In this document: positions 52,862 through 61,922 of the stretch, piece by piece
Layout of the letters: every line of letters begins with the position of its first letter
Position numbering within the stretch: the stretch's first letter is position 1
Translations under genes and position numbers: made by a program
The notes under the pieces: generated by a model
The model's database searches: none
Told to the model about the DNA's origin: nothing
Seen by the model: only the letters and a program-made list of their open reading frames with translations
Assembly (NCBI RefSeq): GCF_000526415.1
Contig: NZ_JAGA01000001.1
Span: 1-64,000, forward strand
Origin: Kallotenue papyrolyticum
GTDB lineage: Bacteria > Chloroflexota > Chloroflexia > Chloroflexales > Kallotenuaceae
Direction: 5' to 3'
Length of the DNA stretch: 64,000 nucleotides

Positions 52862-54025
52862 CTAGTCTCCACCCAGGGCGCGCTGGAAGAACGCGGCCAT
52901 GCGCTGCAGGTAGAGCTGATTGGCCGCGCCGCGGAACGAGTGCGGCTGGCCGGGATACTCAAACCATTCCACCGCTTGGCCGGCGGCAACCAACCCCTGG
53001 TACAGTGCTTCGGGCCAGGCGCGCGGCACGGTTTCATCGGCCGTGCCCCAGTGGATCTGCACCGGCAGGTTGGCATGCTGCAGGTAGGGCAGCGGCGAGA
53101 GGCGGCGGTAGAGCTCGGGTGCCTGATCGGGCGTGACCGGAAATTCGATCTCCAGCCGATCGATCACCCCGCTGCGTCGTCCGGGCGGTTGGTTACGGCG
53201 CTGTGCCCAGCGTTCGGCGCGGAACCGGTAGTCTTCGGCGATGTTGAGCGAGGCCGGCGCGTAGATCAGTGCCGCGCCGATCTGATCGCTGACCACCATA
53301 GCCTTGGCGGTAATGGCGCCACCATTGCTATGCCCCCACATGCCGATCTTGCCGGGCTGTGCTTCGGGGAGCTGCTGTGCCAGCGGGATCAGGTGCAGGA
53401 CATCGATCACGTGGCCGGCGCGAAACAGATTGGGCGCGTCGTCCGATCCCGCATGTGAACGAAAATCAGGCGAGAGCGTTAAAAAGCCGCGATTGGCCAG
53501 ATAGTCGGCGGCCAGTTGCGTGCCGTTGCCGGTCTGATAGACATCCAGCGGGTAGTAGCCATGGTTGAGGATCACCACCGGAAACGGTCCGGCGCCATGG
53601 GGACGGTTGATCATGCCGGTGAGGCGTAGCCCATCGCCGCGGTAGGCGAAGAGGTAGCGCGTGAAGTTGGGCGTCTCTTCCAGCACGCGCACGATCTCGA
53701 TCGGGCCTTCCGTGCCGAACTCGCCTCGCGCCCAACGCTGACGCAGGCCCTCGATGGTGTAGGGCGCATACTGGGCAAAAGGATCGGGCGTGGCGGTGGG
53801 CGGCGCGGTAGCGGTGGGTGCGGACGTAGCAGTGGGCTGTGGCATGTCGGTCGGCAACGGCGTGCGCGTCGTGGTGGCCGCCGGCGTGCCGGTCGAGGCG
53901 CTGACCGGCGTCAGCGCTGGGCGTGTCCGTGCGGTAGGCGTGATGGTCGGCGCTTCTGCCAGCGGGGAAGCGCACGCGGCAAGCCCGGCCAGCAGCCAGA
54001 ACCATGCCAGAATGCGGATCGCCAT
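52862..54025 (-). CDS. Lipoprotein alpha/beta-hydrolase (S9-like)
   Basis: A 387-residue protein. Lipobox LLAGLAACA precedes a Thr/Pro-rich linker of ~60 residues (residues 25-82). The catalytic domain has LTGMINRPHGAGPFPVVILNHG, the nucleophile elbow IGMWGHSNGGAITA, the acid in QIHWGTADETVP and the His in YPGQPHSFRG. It resembles the catalytic domain of S9 prolyl-oligopeptidases and dienelactone hydrolases; the substrate is unknown. It acts outside the membrane, anchored by lipid. Confidence 0.9.
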   Translation of the reverse strand: MAIRILAWFWLLAGLAACASPLAEAPTITPTARTRPALTPVSASTGTPAATTTRTPLPTDMPQPTATSAPTATAPPTATPDPFAQYAPYTIEGLRQRWARGEFGTEGPIEIVRVLEETPNFTRYLFAYRGDGLRLTGMINRPHGAGPFPVVILNHGYYPLDVYQTGNGTQLAADYLANRGFLTLSPDFRSHAGSDDAPNLFRAGHVIDVLHLIPLAQQLPEAQPGKIGMWGHSNGGAITAKAMVVSDQIGAALIYAPASLNIAEDYRFRAERWAQRRNQPPGRRSGVIDRLEIEFPVTPDQAPELYRRLSPLPYLQHANLPVQIHWGTADETVPRAWPEALYQGLVAAGQAVEWFEYPGQPHSFRGAANQLYLQRMAAFFQRALGGD

Positions 54026-54039
54026 AGCGCTGTCCTTTG

Positions 54040-55432
54040 CTAGCGTCCCTGTGCGCCGAGAATCGCATCATAGACGCGCGTTGCCAGGGTATTCGGGTCG
54101 GTGGCGGCCCGGTTGACGCCCAGCGCCACGATGATGCTGCGGTCGGGCGTGGCGCTCTGCCGAGCGGAAGCCGCCAAAGCCGCCGATGTGCTCGACCACG
54201 CGGCTGGCTTCGGCGGGTCGCGGCTGACCATCCGGCGCGGGACCGATCGGCAGCCGGTGGCGCATGCTGCCCAGGCCGTACTCCAGCTCAGGCATATTGT
54301 ACTGCCCCTTGCCGTTCACGATGGTGAGCATGCTTTGCGGCGTAGCCGGCTGGAGCAGCTGGCCGCCCAGCAGCGCATCGATGAAGCGCCGCACATCATC
54401 GGGCGTCGAGACCAGGTTGGCGGTGGCAAAGGCGAAGCTCATGACCACGTTGGTTTGATCGGCGTTCTGGCCATAGCCGCGCGCGGCGGTGAGCGGAATA
54501 GCCGGATCGGGCGCGAAAAAGGTGTGTTCCAGTGCCAGTGGCGTGAAGATGCGCCGACGCATCTCGTCGCCGAGCGGATTGCCGGTGAGGCGCTCCACGA
54601 GCATGCCCAGGATCACGTAGTTCGTGCTGGAGTAGTCCCAGTTGCCCGGCGTGCCCGGCGCAAAGGCCGGCGGAAACTGCGTGGCGTACGCGACCAGCTC
54701 CTGAGGAGCAAACGTGCGCTGTGGATCGCGGTAGGCCTGCACCACATAGGCGCGGTCTTCCAGGTAGTCGTACAGGCCGGTGGTGTGCTGCAACAGGTCA
54801 TGCACGCGGATCGCCTCGGCGTTGGGCACCAGGCCGGGTAGGTAAGCCGCCAGCGGATCGTCCAGCGCCAGCGCGCCCTCCTCGACGAGCTGCAGCACCA
54901 CGATGGCGGTGAAGATTTTGCTGATGCTGGCGATGCGGAGGTTGGTCTCCGGTGTCAGCGGGCGGCCCGGCTGGCGGTCGGCAACGCCGCTGGCGCCGTT
55001 CCAGGGCTCGTAGCCCCGGATCGCGACCGAGACGATCGCGCCGGGGATCTGTCCGTTGGCGACCGTTTCGTCCAGAATCTGTTGGAGTCGGGCTGCCAGC
55101 GCGGCCTCGAACGGTTGCAGGGCTTGCTGCGTCGGCGTCGGAGTAGCGCTTGGCGCGCGGGTGACGGTTGGGCTAGCGGTGGACATGGCATAAGGCGTGG
55201 CGCTTGACGGCGCCGGGCTGCGGCTGGGCATGGCGCGCGCCGGTGCCGGGCTGGCGGCCGGTGTCGGCGCGACTGTAGGCGATCCGGGAACGGGCGGCAC
55301 GGCCTGCTCGGCGAGGGGTGAGGCGGCGGGCGCGCTGCAGGCGCCGGCGCTCAGCAACACGCCGCCGAGCAGCAGGGCGTGCGGCCAGCGTGCGCGTGGT
55401 CGGCGTAACGGTTGCGGAAGGTCGCAGGGCAT
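54040..55432 (-). pseudogene. Class C beta-lactamase-like lipoprotein with 3' frameshift
   Basis: From ATG MPCDLPQPLRRPRARW a lipobox (LLSAGACS) and Pro/Ala/Thr linker lead to a serine hydrolase domain. Its SxxK is in RIASISKIFTAIVVLQL, YxN in DYSSTNYVILGML, and the KTG-like region in VVEHIGGFGGFRS. After that point (near 54165-54175) the frame shifts. The expected ending SATPDRSIIVALGVNRAATD, then PNTLATRVYDAIL, is in another frame, ending at 54040. Either a recent inactivation or a sequencing indel. The native function would be a penicillin-binding-protein-like esterase or peptidase. Confidence 0.75.
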
Positions 55433-55745
55433 AGTCAGCAGTTTGGGGCCGACACCGCGGCCGCGTATGTGCGGCGCGAGGTAAAAATCCTCGATGTAGG
55501 CGTAGGGCGGGGCCTGCCACGCCGAGAGCCGGTAGGCGATCTGCAGGCAGCCGACCTGGCTCATCATCGATCGTTGCAAGCAGAAAGTCGCGCGCGCCGC
55601 TCCTGAGCAGCGCCTCAACAACGGTGGTAATCTCGTCGATCGGGGCGGGATCGGCCTGTTCTTTGGTCGCCAGCGCATGGATCAGCGCCGCCAGCTGTGG
55701 CGCGTTCCGGCCGGCACAGCTCGATCACGAGTCGTCGCATCGGTC
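55433..55745 (-). pseudogene. GNAT acetyltransferase remnant
   Basis: Fragments in different frames read MRRLVIELCRPER, then AALIHALATKEQADPAPIDE and LLRSGARDFLLATIDDE, then VGCLQIAYRLSAWQAPPYAY and LAPHIRGRGVGPKLL. The last holds the RGxGxG acetyl-CoA-binding motif. At least two frameshifts are needed, and the C-terminal end is missing where the beta-lactamase-like gene begins. It is a dead gene. Confidence 0.7.
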
Positions 55746-55929
55746 ACGCGTTCCTGGATCATCGCTTCGCTATCAGGAGCCAGAGGCGAGAAGCAATGCA
55801 CAATTGGCGATGCGCAGCGCCGCCAGCCTCTCGCTTCCCGTATCTACCCTCCCTGCATCCCTTATGCCGGATGCTTGGCAGTGGTGAGTAGCTAGTGCGC
55901 AGGACGGAGCTGCGTGCCGTTGAGTTGAT

Positions 55930-56284
55930 ATCAGTGAACCCCATACATTGTTGACCAGGATGTCGAGGCGTCCCTGTTCCTGTCGGATACGCTCGAAGAC
56001 GGCCGCAACCTGTGCGTCATCGCGATGATCACAGCGGATAGCGATCCCATGCCGGCCACACTGGTTGACTTCAGCTGTGGTTGGCTGAATCGTGCCGGGG
56101 AGCGCAACCGTCGCTTCCCCTCGATGATGGTACGACCGGTGATATACACCGTCGCGCCGGCCGTGCCCAGACCCAGCACACCCCCTTTGCCGACACCCCG
56201 ACTTGCGCCTGTCACCAGCGCGACCTTGCCTGCCAGCGGTGTCATCACTCCCTCCGTGAGGCGTTGGTTCATCGGCAACAGCAT
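55930..56284 (-). pseudogene. Short-chain dehydrogenase remnant, truncated and frameshifted
   Basis: GKVALVTGASRGVGKGG (the NAD(P)-binding TGxxxGxG motif) and ATVYITGRT are in one frame. After ~56110 the frame changes to IQPTTAEVNQCGRHGIAIRC, then DHRDDAQVAAVFERIRQEQG and DILVNNVWG. Homology ends at about 55930, before the catalytic Tyr-xxx-Lys, so the C-terminal half is lost. Confidence 0.75.
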
Positions 56285-56404
56285 ACTCTACGCTCCCCCT
56301 GTGACACCAACGGTCACAAGCACGGGAGATTGGGGGAAATCGACCCGGCACAAGCGAGATTCAGGTGCGCCGACGCGCTTTCTCGTTGATCACTGTGCCG
56401 TCAA

Positions 56405-57331
56405 TCATGCTGCCTCTTTGGCTGCGGATGGCCGGTAGAGGAGCACTGGCGTTTCCGCACTGCGCATCACTTTATCGGCGATGCTACCAAGTAGCCAGCG
56501 CGTTAGGCCGCTGTACCCATGCGTTGTGAGCGCAATCGTGCTTGTGTCATGACGTGCAGCTTCAAGGATTGCGCCAGCGATGTTGTCGGCGCGCACAATC
56601 TGCGTGGCTACTGTCCAACCTTCCATACGCAGTCGTTCAGCGACACCTTGGAGATAGGTGTGTGCTTCTGCCTCGCGCTGTCGGTTAATCTCGTCCTGAA
56701 CCTCTCGCGCTCTACTATCTGGCAGGAAGTGCCGAGCAGTAAAGGGAGGGACCACCCGCAGTAGCGTAAAGCGCGCACCGGTCAGGCGACCAAGGGCAAG
56801 CGCCGGCTCTAGTATTTGCTCGGCCAGTGGCGATCCATCCAGTGGGATCAGGATCTGCGTGAAAGGATCTGCCTCTGATGGTGACTCATCCGGCCGTGGG
56901 CGGAGGAGCAAGAGTGGCACTGTACAACGCCGCACCAGTCCGTCAGCCACGCTACCCAGCCAAGTGCGGCTTAGCCCACCTCGTCCGTGAGTTGTCATCA
57001 CCACCAGGTCGATCGCATGCGTTTCGGCATACTCGGCTAGGCTAGGCACAATCGGTGGCATCAGGATCTGTACGGTGATCGTCAGATCTGGGTGGGCGGC
57101 GCGCGCGCGTTCAGCCACACCCTCCATATAAGCATGCGTATGCGCCTGACTCAATGTCCGCAGCTCCGTATCGATCACCGGCAGCCCTTCGACATAGAGG
57201 ATCGGGTAGATCACGTCTACATGTACCAGATGTACGGCTGCGCGGCTGGCAGCGGCCAAGCGTAAGGCAACTGGGAGTGCCTGCTCACTAAAGGCTGATC
57301 CATCGAGTGGTACAAGGATCCCGCGATACAT
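56405..57331 (-). CDS. Tandem universal stress protein (two UspA domains)
   Basis: At 308 residues, domain 1 (MYRGILVPLDGSAFSEQALPVA) ends LVVMTTHGRGGLSRTWLGSVADGLVRRCTVPLLLLRP, and domain 2 (FTQILIPLDGSPLAEQIL) ends IALTTHGYSGLTRWLLGSIADKVMRSAETPVLLYRP. Both carry the G-x2-G-x9-G(S/T) ATP-binding loop, so they probably bind ATP. Such proteins help cells survive starvation, oxidative or heat stress. It is transcribed divergently from the CNB-CBS gene. Confidence 0.95.
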   Translation of the reverse strand: MYRGILVPLDGSAFSEQALPVALRLAAASRAAVHLVHVDVIYPILYVEGLPVIDTELRTLSQAHTHAYMEGVAERARAAHPDLTITVQILMPPIVPSLAEYAETHAIDLVVMTTHGRGGLSRTWLGSVADGLVRRCTVPLLLLRPRPDESPSEADPFTQILIPLDGSPLAEQILEPALALGRLTGARFTLLRVVPPFTARHFLPDSRAREVQDEINRQREAEAHTYLQGVAERLRMEGWTVATQIVRADNIAGAILEAARHDTSTIALTTHGYSGLTRWLLGSIADKVMRSAETPVLLYRPSAAKEAA

Positions 57332-57444
57332 AGCGCCTCCACATACGACGAGGACATTACCCTAGCGCGATGAAACGGCGAATCCTACCAGCCTCTAGTA
57401 TAGCGTACTAGTCAGGCGCTGCCGGACAGATAAATTTCTACGCC

Positions 57445-57460
57445 GTAAACATCTGTTTAC
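57445..57460. promoter_or_regulatory. Operator-like palindrome
   Basis: GTAAACA-TC-TGTTTAC is a perfect inverted repeat (7-bp arms) in the intergenic region between the Usp and CNB-CBS genes. It lies about 24 bp before a TATACT -10 box (57484-57489). The start codon follows the -10 box by only 10 bp, so the mRNA would be almost leaderless. Confidence 0.5.
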
Positions 57461-57499
57461 ACCGTTCGCTTGCGTGCGGTGGCTATACTTAGGGCGTCG

Positions 57500-59362
57500 A
57501 TGCGCGCAAGGGAGGGCGTGGTGGATGAGGTCGCGCGTTTTCTGGCGGAGCATCCGCCCTTTGACCAACTGCCGCCGGAGCGCCTTCGGTCGCTGGTGCG
57601 GCAGCTCGAGATCGAGTATTTTCCTGCCGGCCATGTGATCCTGCGCCAGGGCGGGCCCAAGGCAGCCTTTCTGTACATCATCCGGCGCGGCAACGTCGAA
57701 CTGCTGCGCGAGGGCGAGCACGGCGCCGACGTGATCGATACGCTGGGCGAGGGCGAGTGCTTCGGCCATGTCTCGCTGAACCGCAACGCCGAGCCGTTGT
57801 TCACGGTGCGTGCCCGCGAGGAGACGCTCTGCTACCTGCTGCCGGCAGCTGCCTTTCGCACGCTGATCGGGGAGGAGCCGGCCTTTGCCAGTTTCTTCGC
57901 CCGCTCGGCGGTGGAGCGGCTGGAGTTCGCCCTGCGCGCGACGCATGCCGAAGCGTCGCCGGAGCTGTTTCGCACGCGCCTGCGCGATCTGGTGCAGCGT
58001 CCGTTGATCACCATCGCGCCCGACGCCACAGTGCGCGCGGCGGCTGAGCTGATGCGCGATCACAACATCTCCTCGTTGGTGGTCAGTGGCGATCCGCCGG
58101 GTATGCTGACCGATCGCGATCTGCGCGTGCGCGTGCTAGCAGCAGGGCGGCCCGACACCACGCCCGTGCGCGAGGTGATGAGCGCGCCGGCGCTGACCTA
58201 TCCCGCCGATGGCCTGGTCTTCGAGGGCTTGCTGACGATGTTGCAGCGCGGCATCCACCATCTGCCGCTGACCGAGGCTGGCCGCGTGATCGGGTTGGTG
58301 ACGCATACGGATATCCTGCGTCGTCAGATCCGTAGCCCGTTGTTTCTGCCGCGGCAGCTCGAACGCGCAACCACACTGGCCGATCTGCGCGTCTATGCCG
58401 AGCAGGTGACGGCCACCGTCGGCGCGTTGCTGGATGCCGGCGCGCGCGTGCGCGACATTGGCCGCGTGGTGGCGCTGGCGCACGACGCCCTGATCCAGCG
58501 CCTGCTGCGCGATGCCGAGCAGCGCCTGGGCGCGCCGCCATGCGCGTATGCCTGGTTGGTGCTCGGCAGCGAGGGTCGCTACGAGCAGACGCTGCGCACC
58601 GACCAGGACAATGCGCTGGTGTACGCCGATGACGCGCCCGCCGGTGCCGAGCACTACTTTGCCGCGCTGGCCGAGCGCGTGGTGGGCGACCTGATCGCGA
58701 TCGGCTTTCCGCGCTGCCCCGGCGAGATCATGGCTACCAATCCGCGCTGGCGGCAGCCGTTGCGCGTCTGGCAGGGCTACTTTCGCAGCTGGATCGACGT
58801 GCCGCATGAGCAGGCCTTGCTCGAAGCGGCGATCTTCTTTGATTTTCGTCAGATCCATGGCGCACTCGACGCCGAGGCCGCCCTGCGGCCGCTGGCGCTG
58901 CGCGGCAGGGAGCAGCGCGTGTTTCTGGCGCGGCTGGCGCGGGCGGCCTTGCGGCATCAGCCGCCGGTGGGTTGGTGGCAGCAGCTCTTCGCCGGCGCGC
59001 GGCGCGATCGGCTCGATATCAAGCTGCACGGCACCGCGCCAGTGGTCGATCTGGCGCGGCTGTATGCCTTGGAGGCCGGCTTCGGCGGCACCAATACCCT
59101 GGCGCGCCTGCGCGCTGCCGGCGGCCAGAGCAGCCTCAGCACCGATGATGCCGAGGAGCTGGCGGCGGCCTTCGAATGGTTGAGTCTGTTGCGGTTGCGT
59201 CATCAGTACGCGCAGCTCGAACGCAACCAGCCGGCGGATAATCTGATCCTGCTGCACGAGTTGTCGGCGCTCGAACGTCGCGAACTCAAGGATGCCCTGC
59301 GTGTCGTGAGTGGCGTGCAGCAGGGCGCGGCCTGGAGCTTCCAGGTCGCGCAACTGGCCTGA
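57500..59362 (+). CDS. Cyclic-nucleotide-binding / CBS / DUF294 nucleotidyltransferase-like protein
   Basis: About 620 residues. Residues ~10-130 form a cNMP-binding domain (FPAGHVILRQGGPKAAFLYIIRRGNVELLREGE). Residues ~165-280 form two CBS motifs (PLITIAPDATVRAAAELMRDHNISSLVVSG; MLQRGIHHLPLTEAGRVIGLVTHTDIL). DUF294 (putative nucleotidyltransferase) with WLVLGSEGRYEQTLRTDQDNALVY and its substrate domain follow. This architecture resembles signal-transduction proteins that sit with DEDD exonucleases. It ends 10 bp before the exonuclease gene. No strong ribosome site: leaderless initiation is plausible. Confidence 0.92.
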   Translation: MRAREGVVDEVARFLAEHPPFDQLPPERLRSLVRQLEIEYFPAGHVILRQGGPKAAFLYIIRRGNVELLREGEHGADVIDTLGEGECFGHVSLNRNAEPLFTVRAREETLCYLLPAAAFRTLIGEEPAFASFFARSAVERLEFALRATHAEASPELFRTRLRDLVQRPLITIAPDATVRAAAELMRDHNISSLVVSGDPPGMLTDRDLRVRVLAAGRPDTTPVREVMSAPALTYPADGLVFEGLLTMLQRGIHHLPLTEAGRVIGLVTHTDILRRQIRSPLFLPRQLERATTLADLRVYAEQVTATVGALLDAGARVRDIGRVVALAHDALIQRLLRDAEQRLGAPPCAYAWLVLGSEGRYEQTLRTDQDNALVYADDAPAGAEHYFAALAERVVGDLIAIGFPRCPGEIMATNPRWRQPLRVWQGYFRSWIDVPHEQALLEAAIFFDFRQIHGALDAEAALRPLALRGREQRVFLARLARAALRHQPPVGWWQQLFAGARRDRLDIKLHGTAPVVDLARLYALEAGFGGTNTLARLRAAGGQSSLSTDDAEELAAAFEWLSLLRLRHQYAQLERNQPADNLILLHELSALERRELKDALRVVSGVQQGAAWSFQVAQLA

Positions 59363-59371
59363 CCTGCGCCT

Positions 59372-60064
59372 ATGTTTCGTCGTCGCCCATCGCCGCTGCC
59401 CGCAGTCCAGGCGTACCTGGCAACGCCGCGTCCTGATGCGCGCCTGCCCTGGCGCGCGGCACGCTACGCCGTGCTGGATGTCGAAACCGGCGGCTTGGAT
59501 CCGCGCCGCGCCGCGCTGCTGGCAGTCGGGCTGGTCGAGATCGCCGATGGACGCATCCGGCTCGAACGCGCTTGGAGGAGTCACATCCGGCCGCCCGCCG
59601 ATCTGCCCCTCGCTCCCGAAGCGATCCGCATCCATGGCTTGCTGCGCAGCGAGCTGGCCGGCGCTCCCTCCCTGACCGAGGTGCTGCTCGCGCTGCTGCC
59701 ACGCCTTGCCGGGTGCGTGCTGGTGGTGCATGTTGCGGCGCTCGATGTGCGTTTTCTGGATCGCGCGCTTCAGGCCGCCTTTGGCATTCGGCTGCGCGGT
59801 CCGGTGCTCGACACCGCGCGGCTGGCGCAGGCGCTTCAGCGCAACGCGCGCTTCACCGAAGGCCGTGCCGCCGAGCCCGACCCGCCGAATCTGGCGCTGC
59901 GGACGCTGGCCGAGCGCGCCGGACTGCCGGTCTATCCCGAACACGATGCGCTCAACGACGCGCTGACCACGGCGCAGCTCTTTCTGTCACAGGCTGTGCG
60001 CCTCGAACAGCAGGGCGCTAGCCGCCTGAGCCACCTATTGCGCGCGGGTGCTTGCCGGCGCTGA
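59372..60064 (+). CDS. DEDD-type 3'-5' exonuclease (DnaQ-like)
   Basis: A 230-residue protein with exonuclease motifs ExoI YAVLDVETGGLDP, ExoII VVHVAALDVRFLDRAL and ExoIII YPEHDALNDALTTAQLF, giving D, E, D and the H-x4-D of DEDDh enzymes. The length suits a stand-alone DnaQ-like enzyme. It follows the CNB-CBS-DUF294 gene by 10 bp, and the same pairing is common in other bacteria. Its role could be nucleic-acid proofreading or turnover of a nucleotide messenger. Confidence 0.9.
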   Translation: MFRRRPSPLPAVQAYLATPRPDARLPWRAARYAVLDVETGGLDPRRAALLAVGLVEIADGRIRLERAWRSHIRPPADLPLAPEAIRIHGLLRSELAGAPSLTEVLLALLPRLAGCVLVVHVAALDVRFLDRALQAAFGIRLRGPVLDTARLAQALQRNARFTEGRAAEPDPPNLALRTLAERAGLPVYPEHDALNDALTTAQLFLSQAVRLEQQGASRLSHLLRAGACRR

Positions 60065-60145
60065 AACCGAAGCGCCGCGCATGTAACGCGCATATAAGGT
60101 GGGGCGCGCGGCAGTCTGCCCCTAGGTCCGCGCTGTCCCTGCCGA

Positions 60146-60550
60146 TCAAACACGTTGCAAATGGGTGGCCGTAAAGGCGTGTGGATATTTGAGGCCGTAG
60201 CCCAGCGCGCGGTCCATGCCGATGTGCGCCAGCCAGACCAGCGCGACGGCGGCCAGCAACGGCGGCGGGCTACGATCGAGGCCGCCCCAGCCCAACAGCA
60301 ACAGGGGCAAGATCGTCGTATGCAGCGTGTTGTACGCGATGGCCCCGAGGCGTGGTCCGGCCAGGTAGCCCAGCCTGGCCAGATCGGGGACGAACAGCAC
60401 CAGCGCGAACAGCAGCCAGCTTGCGCCGGTCTGTCGGTACAGGATCAGCGCTAGCGCCAGCAGCGCTGCGCCCTCGCCACGCAACAGCCAGGCCGGTCGG
60501 TTGATCGGCAGCCCGTCCGCCGGCCCGCGCTTGGTGGATGCCTGAGCCAT
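60146..60550 (-). CDS. DUF4260 family membrane protein
   Basis: 134 residues from MAQASTKRGPADGLP after AAAGGAG at 5 nt. Three to four hydrophobic helices and the conserved end LVWLAHIGMDRALGYGLKYPHAFTATHLQ identify DUF4260. The function is unknown. It is divergent from the acyl-CoA dehydrogenase gene and convergent with the exonuclease gene. Confidence 0.92.
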   Translation of the reverse strand: MAQASTKRGPADGLPINRPAWLLRGEGAALLALALILYRQTGASWLLFALVLFVPDLARLGYLAGPRLGAIAYNTLHTTILPLLLLGWGGLDRSPPPLLAAVALVWLAHIGMDRALGYGLKYPHAFTATHLQRV

Positions 60551-60667
60551 GGGTACTCCTTTCATCTCGGTAGGCAACGGCGGAGGACGGTATGCCCCGC
60601 GCGGCCAGGGGTGATGGTAGCATACAGCGTAGGGTATTCGATCTGCAGCTACGTGAGTAGGTGACGC

Positions 60668-61849
60668 ATGCTCGATCCATTAGCGATCTACGATACGCCG
60701 CGCCTGGGCGACTGGCTGGCGCTCGCTGATGAGCTGGCGACGCGCTTTGCCGCGCGCGCGCCGCAGCACGATCGCGACGGCACTTTTCCCTTTGCCAACT
60801 TCGACGACCTGCGCGCGGCGCAGTTGCACCTGCTGCCGCTGCCGCAGCGCTACGGCGGTTGGGGCGCGACGCTGCTCGAAGCCACGCGGGTGATCGAACG
60901 GCTGGCGCGCGGCGATGGCGCTACGGCGCTGGTCTTCGCCATGCACGTGCAGGTGCTGGGCTCGCTCGGCGAGCAGCGCGCCTGGGACGAGCGCCGCTTT
61001 GCCGCCTTTGCGCGCGAGGTGGTCGAGCGCGGCGCGTTGATCAACTCATGTGCCACCGAGCCGGAACTGGGCAGCCCGTCGCGTGGTGGCCTGCCCAACA
61101 CCCGCGCGCGGCGTGTGGAGGATGGCTGGCGCATCTCCGGCCACAAAACCTTCGCCAGCGGCATCCCCGTCCTGACACATGTGCTGATCCCGGCGGTGCT
61201 GGAGGACGAGCCGGAAGGAACGGTGGGCGTGTTTCTGGTGCCGACCGATCGGCCCGGCCTGCGCGTCGAGCCGACCTGGGAGGTGATGGGCATGCGCGCC
61301 ACCGCCTCGCACGATCTGCTGCTGGAGGACGTGCCGGTGGCAGCCGAGGACCTGGTGCAGCGGCGTCTGCCCGGCGCGAGCGATCCGGGACGCGTGATCG
61401 GCGGCGCGTGGTTCGGTATGGTGGTGGCGGCGACCTACTTGGGCATTGCCGCGGCGGCCCGTGATGCGGCGTTGGCCTTTGCCCGCGAACGCCGTCCAAC
61501 CGCGCTGGCAGGGCGCGCCATTGCGACGCTGGAGCCGATCCAGCGCCTGGCCGGCGCGTGCGAGGCACACCTGCTCACGGCGCGCGCGCTGCTCTACGCC
61601 ACCGCCGCAGTTTGGGAGCAGCGGCCCGAAGAGCGCGCGCAGCTGATGAGCCATATCGGGCTGTGCAAAACCATCGCTACGACGCGCGCCGTGGAGGCGA
61701 CCGACCTGGCGCTGCGCATCGTCGGCGGACAGGCAATGAGCCACCGCCTGCCCCTGGAGCGGCTCTTCCGCGACGTGCGCGCCGGCCTCTTCCACCCGCC
61801 GACCGAGGAGACGGCCCTGGCCGCCTTGGGACGCGCGCTGCTGGAATAG
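60668..61849 (+). CDS. Acyl-CoA dehydrogenase family protein
   Basis: A 393-residue FAD-dependent enzyme. The N-terminal helical domain includes LPLPQRYGGWGATLLEATRVIERLARGDGATALVFAMHVQVLG; the middle beta domain has INSCATEPELGSPSRGG and ISGHKTFASGIPVLTHVLIPA; the C-terminal bundle shows CKTIATTRAVEATDLALRIVGGQAMSHRLPLERLFRDVRAGLFHPP. The canonical catalytic Glu is not apparent, so it may act on unusual substrates or as an FMN/FAD monooxygenase-like homologue. AGGTGACGC precedes the ATG. Confidence 0.9.
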   Translation: MLDPLAIYDTPRLGDWLALADELATRFAARAPQHDRDGTFPFANFDDLRAAQLHLLPLPQRYGGWGATLLEATRVIERLARGDGATALVFAMHVQVLGSLGEQRAWDERRFAAFAREVVERGALINSCATEPELGSPSRGGLPNTRARRVEDGWRISGHKTFASGIPVLTHVLIPAVLEDEPEGTVGVFLVPTDRPGLRVEPTWEVMGMRATASHDLLLEDVPVAAEDLVQRRLPGASDPGRVIGGAWFGMVVAATYLGIAAAARDAALAFARERRPTALAGRAIATLEPIQRLAGACEAHLLTARALLYATAAVWEQRPEERAQLMSHIGLCKTIATTRAVEATDLALRIVGGQAMSHRLPLERLFRDVRAGLFHPPTEETALAALGRALLE

Positions 61850-61922
61850 GCGCGTCTGCAATCATGGAATAGGTTTTGCTTCTGCCGTGCCGGCAACACC
61901 GCTCGATCAGCAGGATGCGGCT

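Noticed and set aside
58136-59944. A 602-codon minus-strand frame
   Set aside because: Antisense to the CNB-CBS-DUF294 and exonuclease genes.
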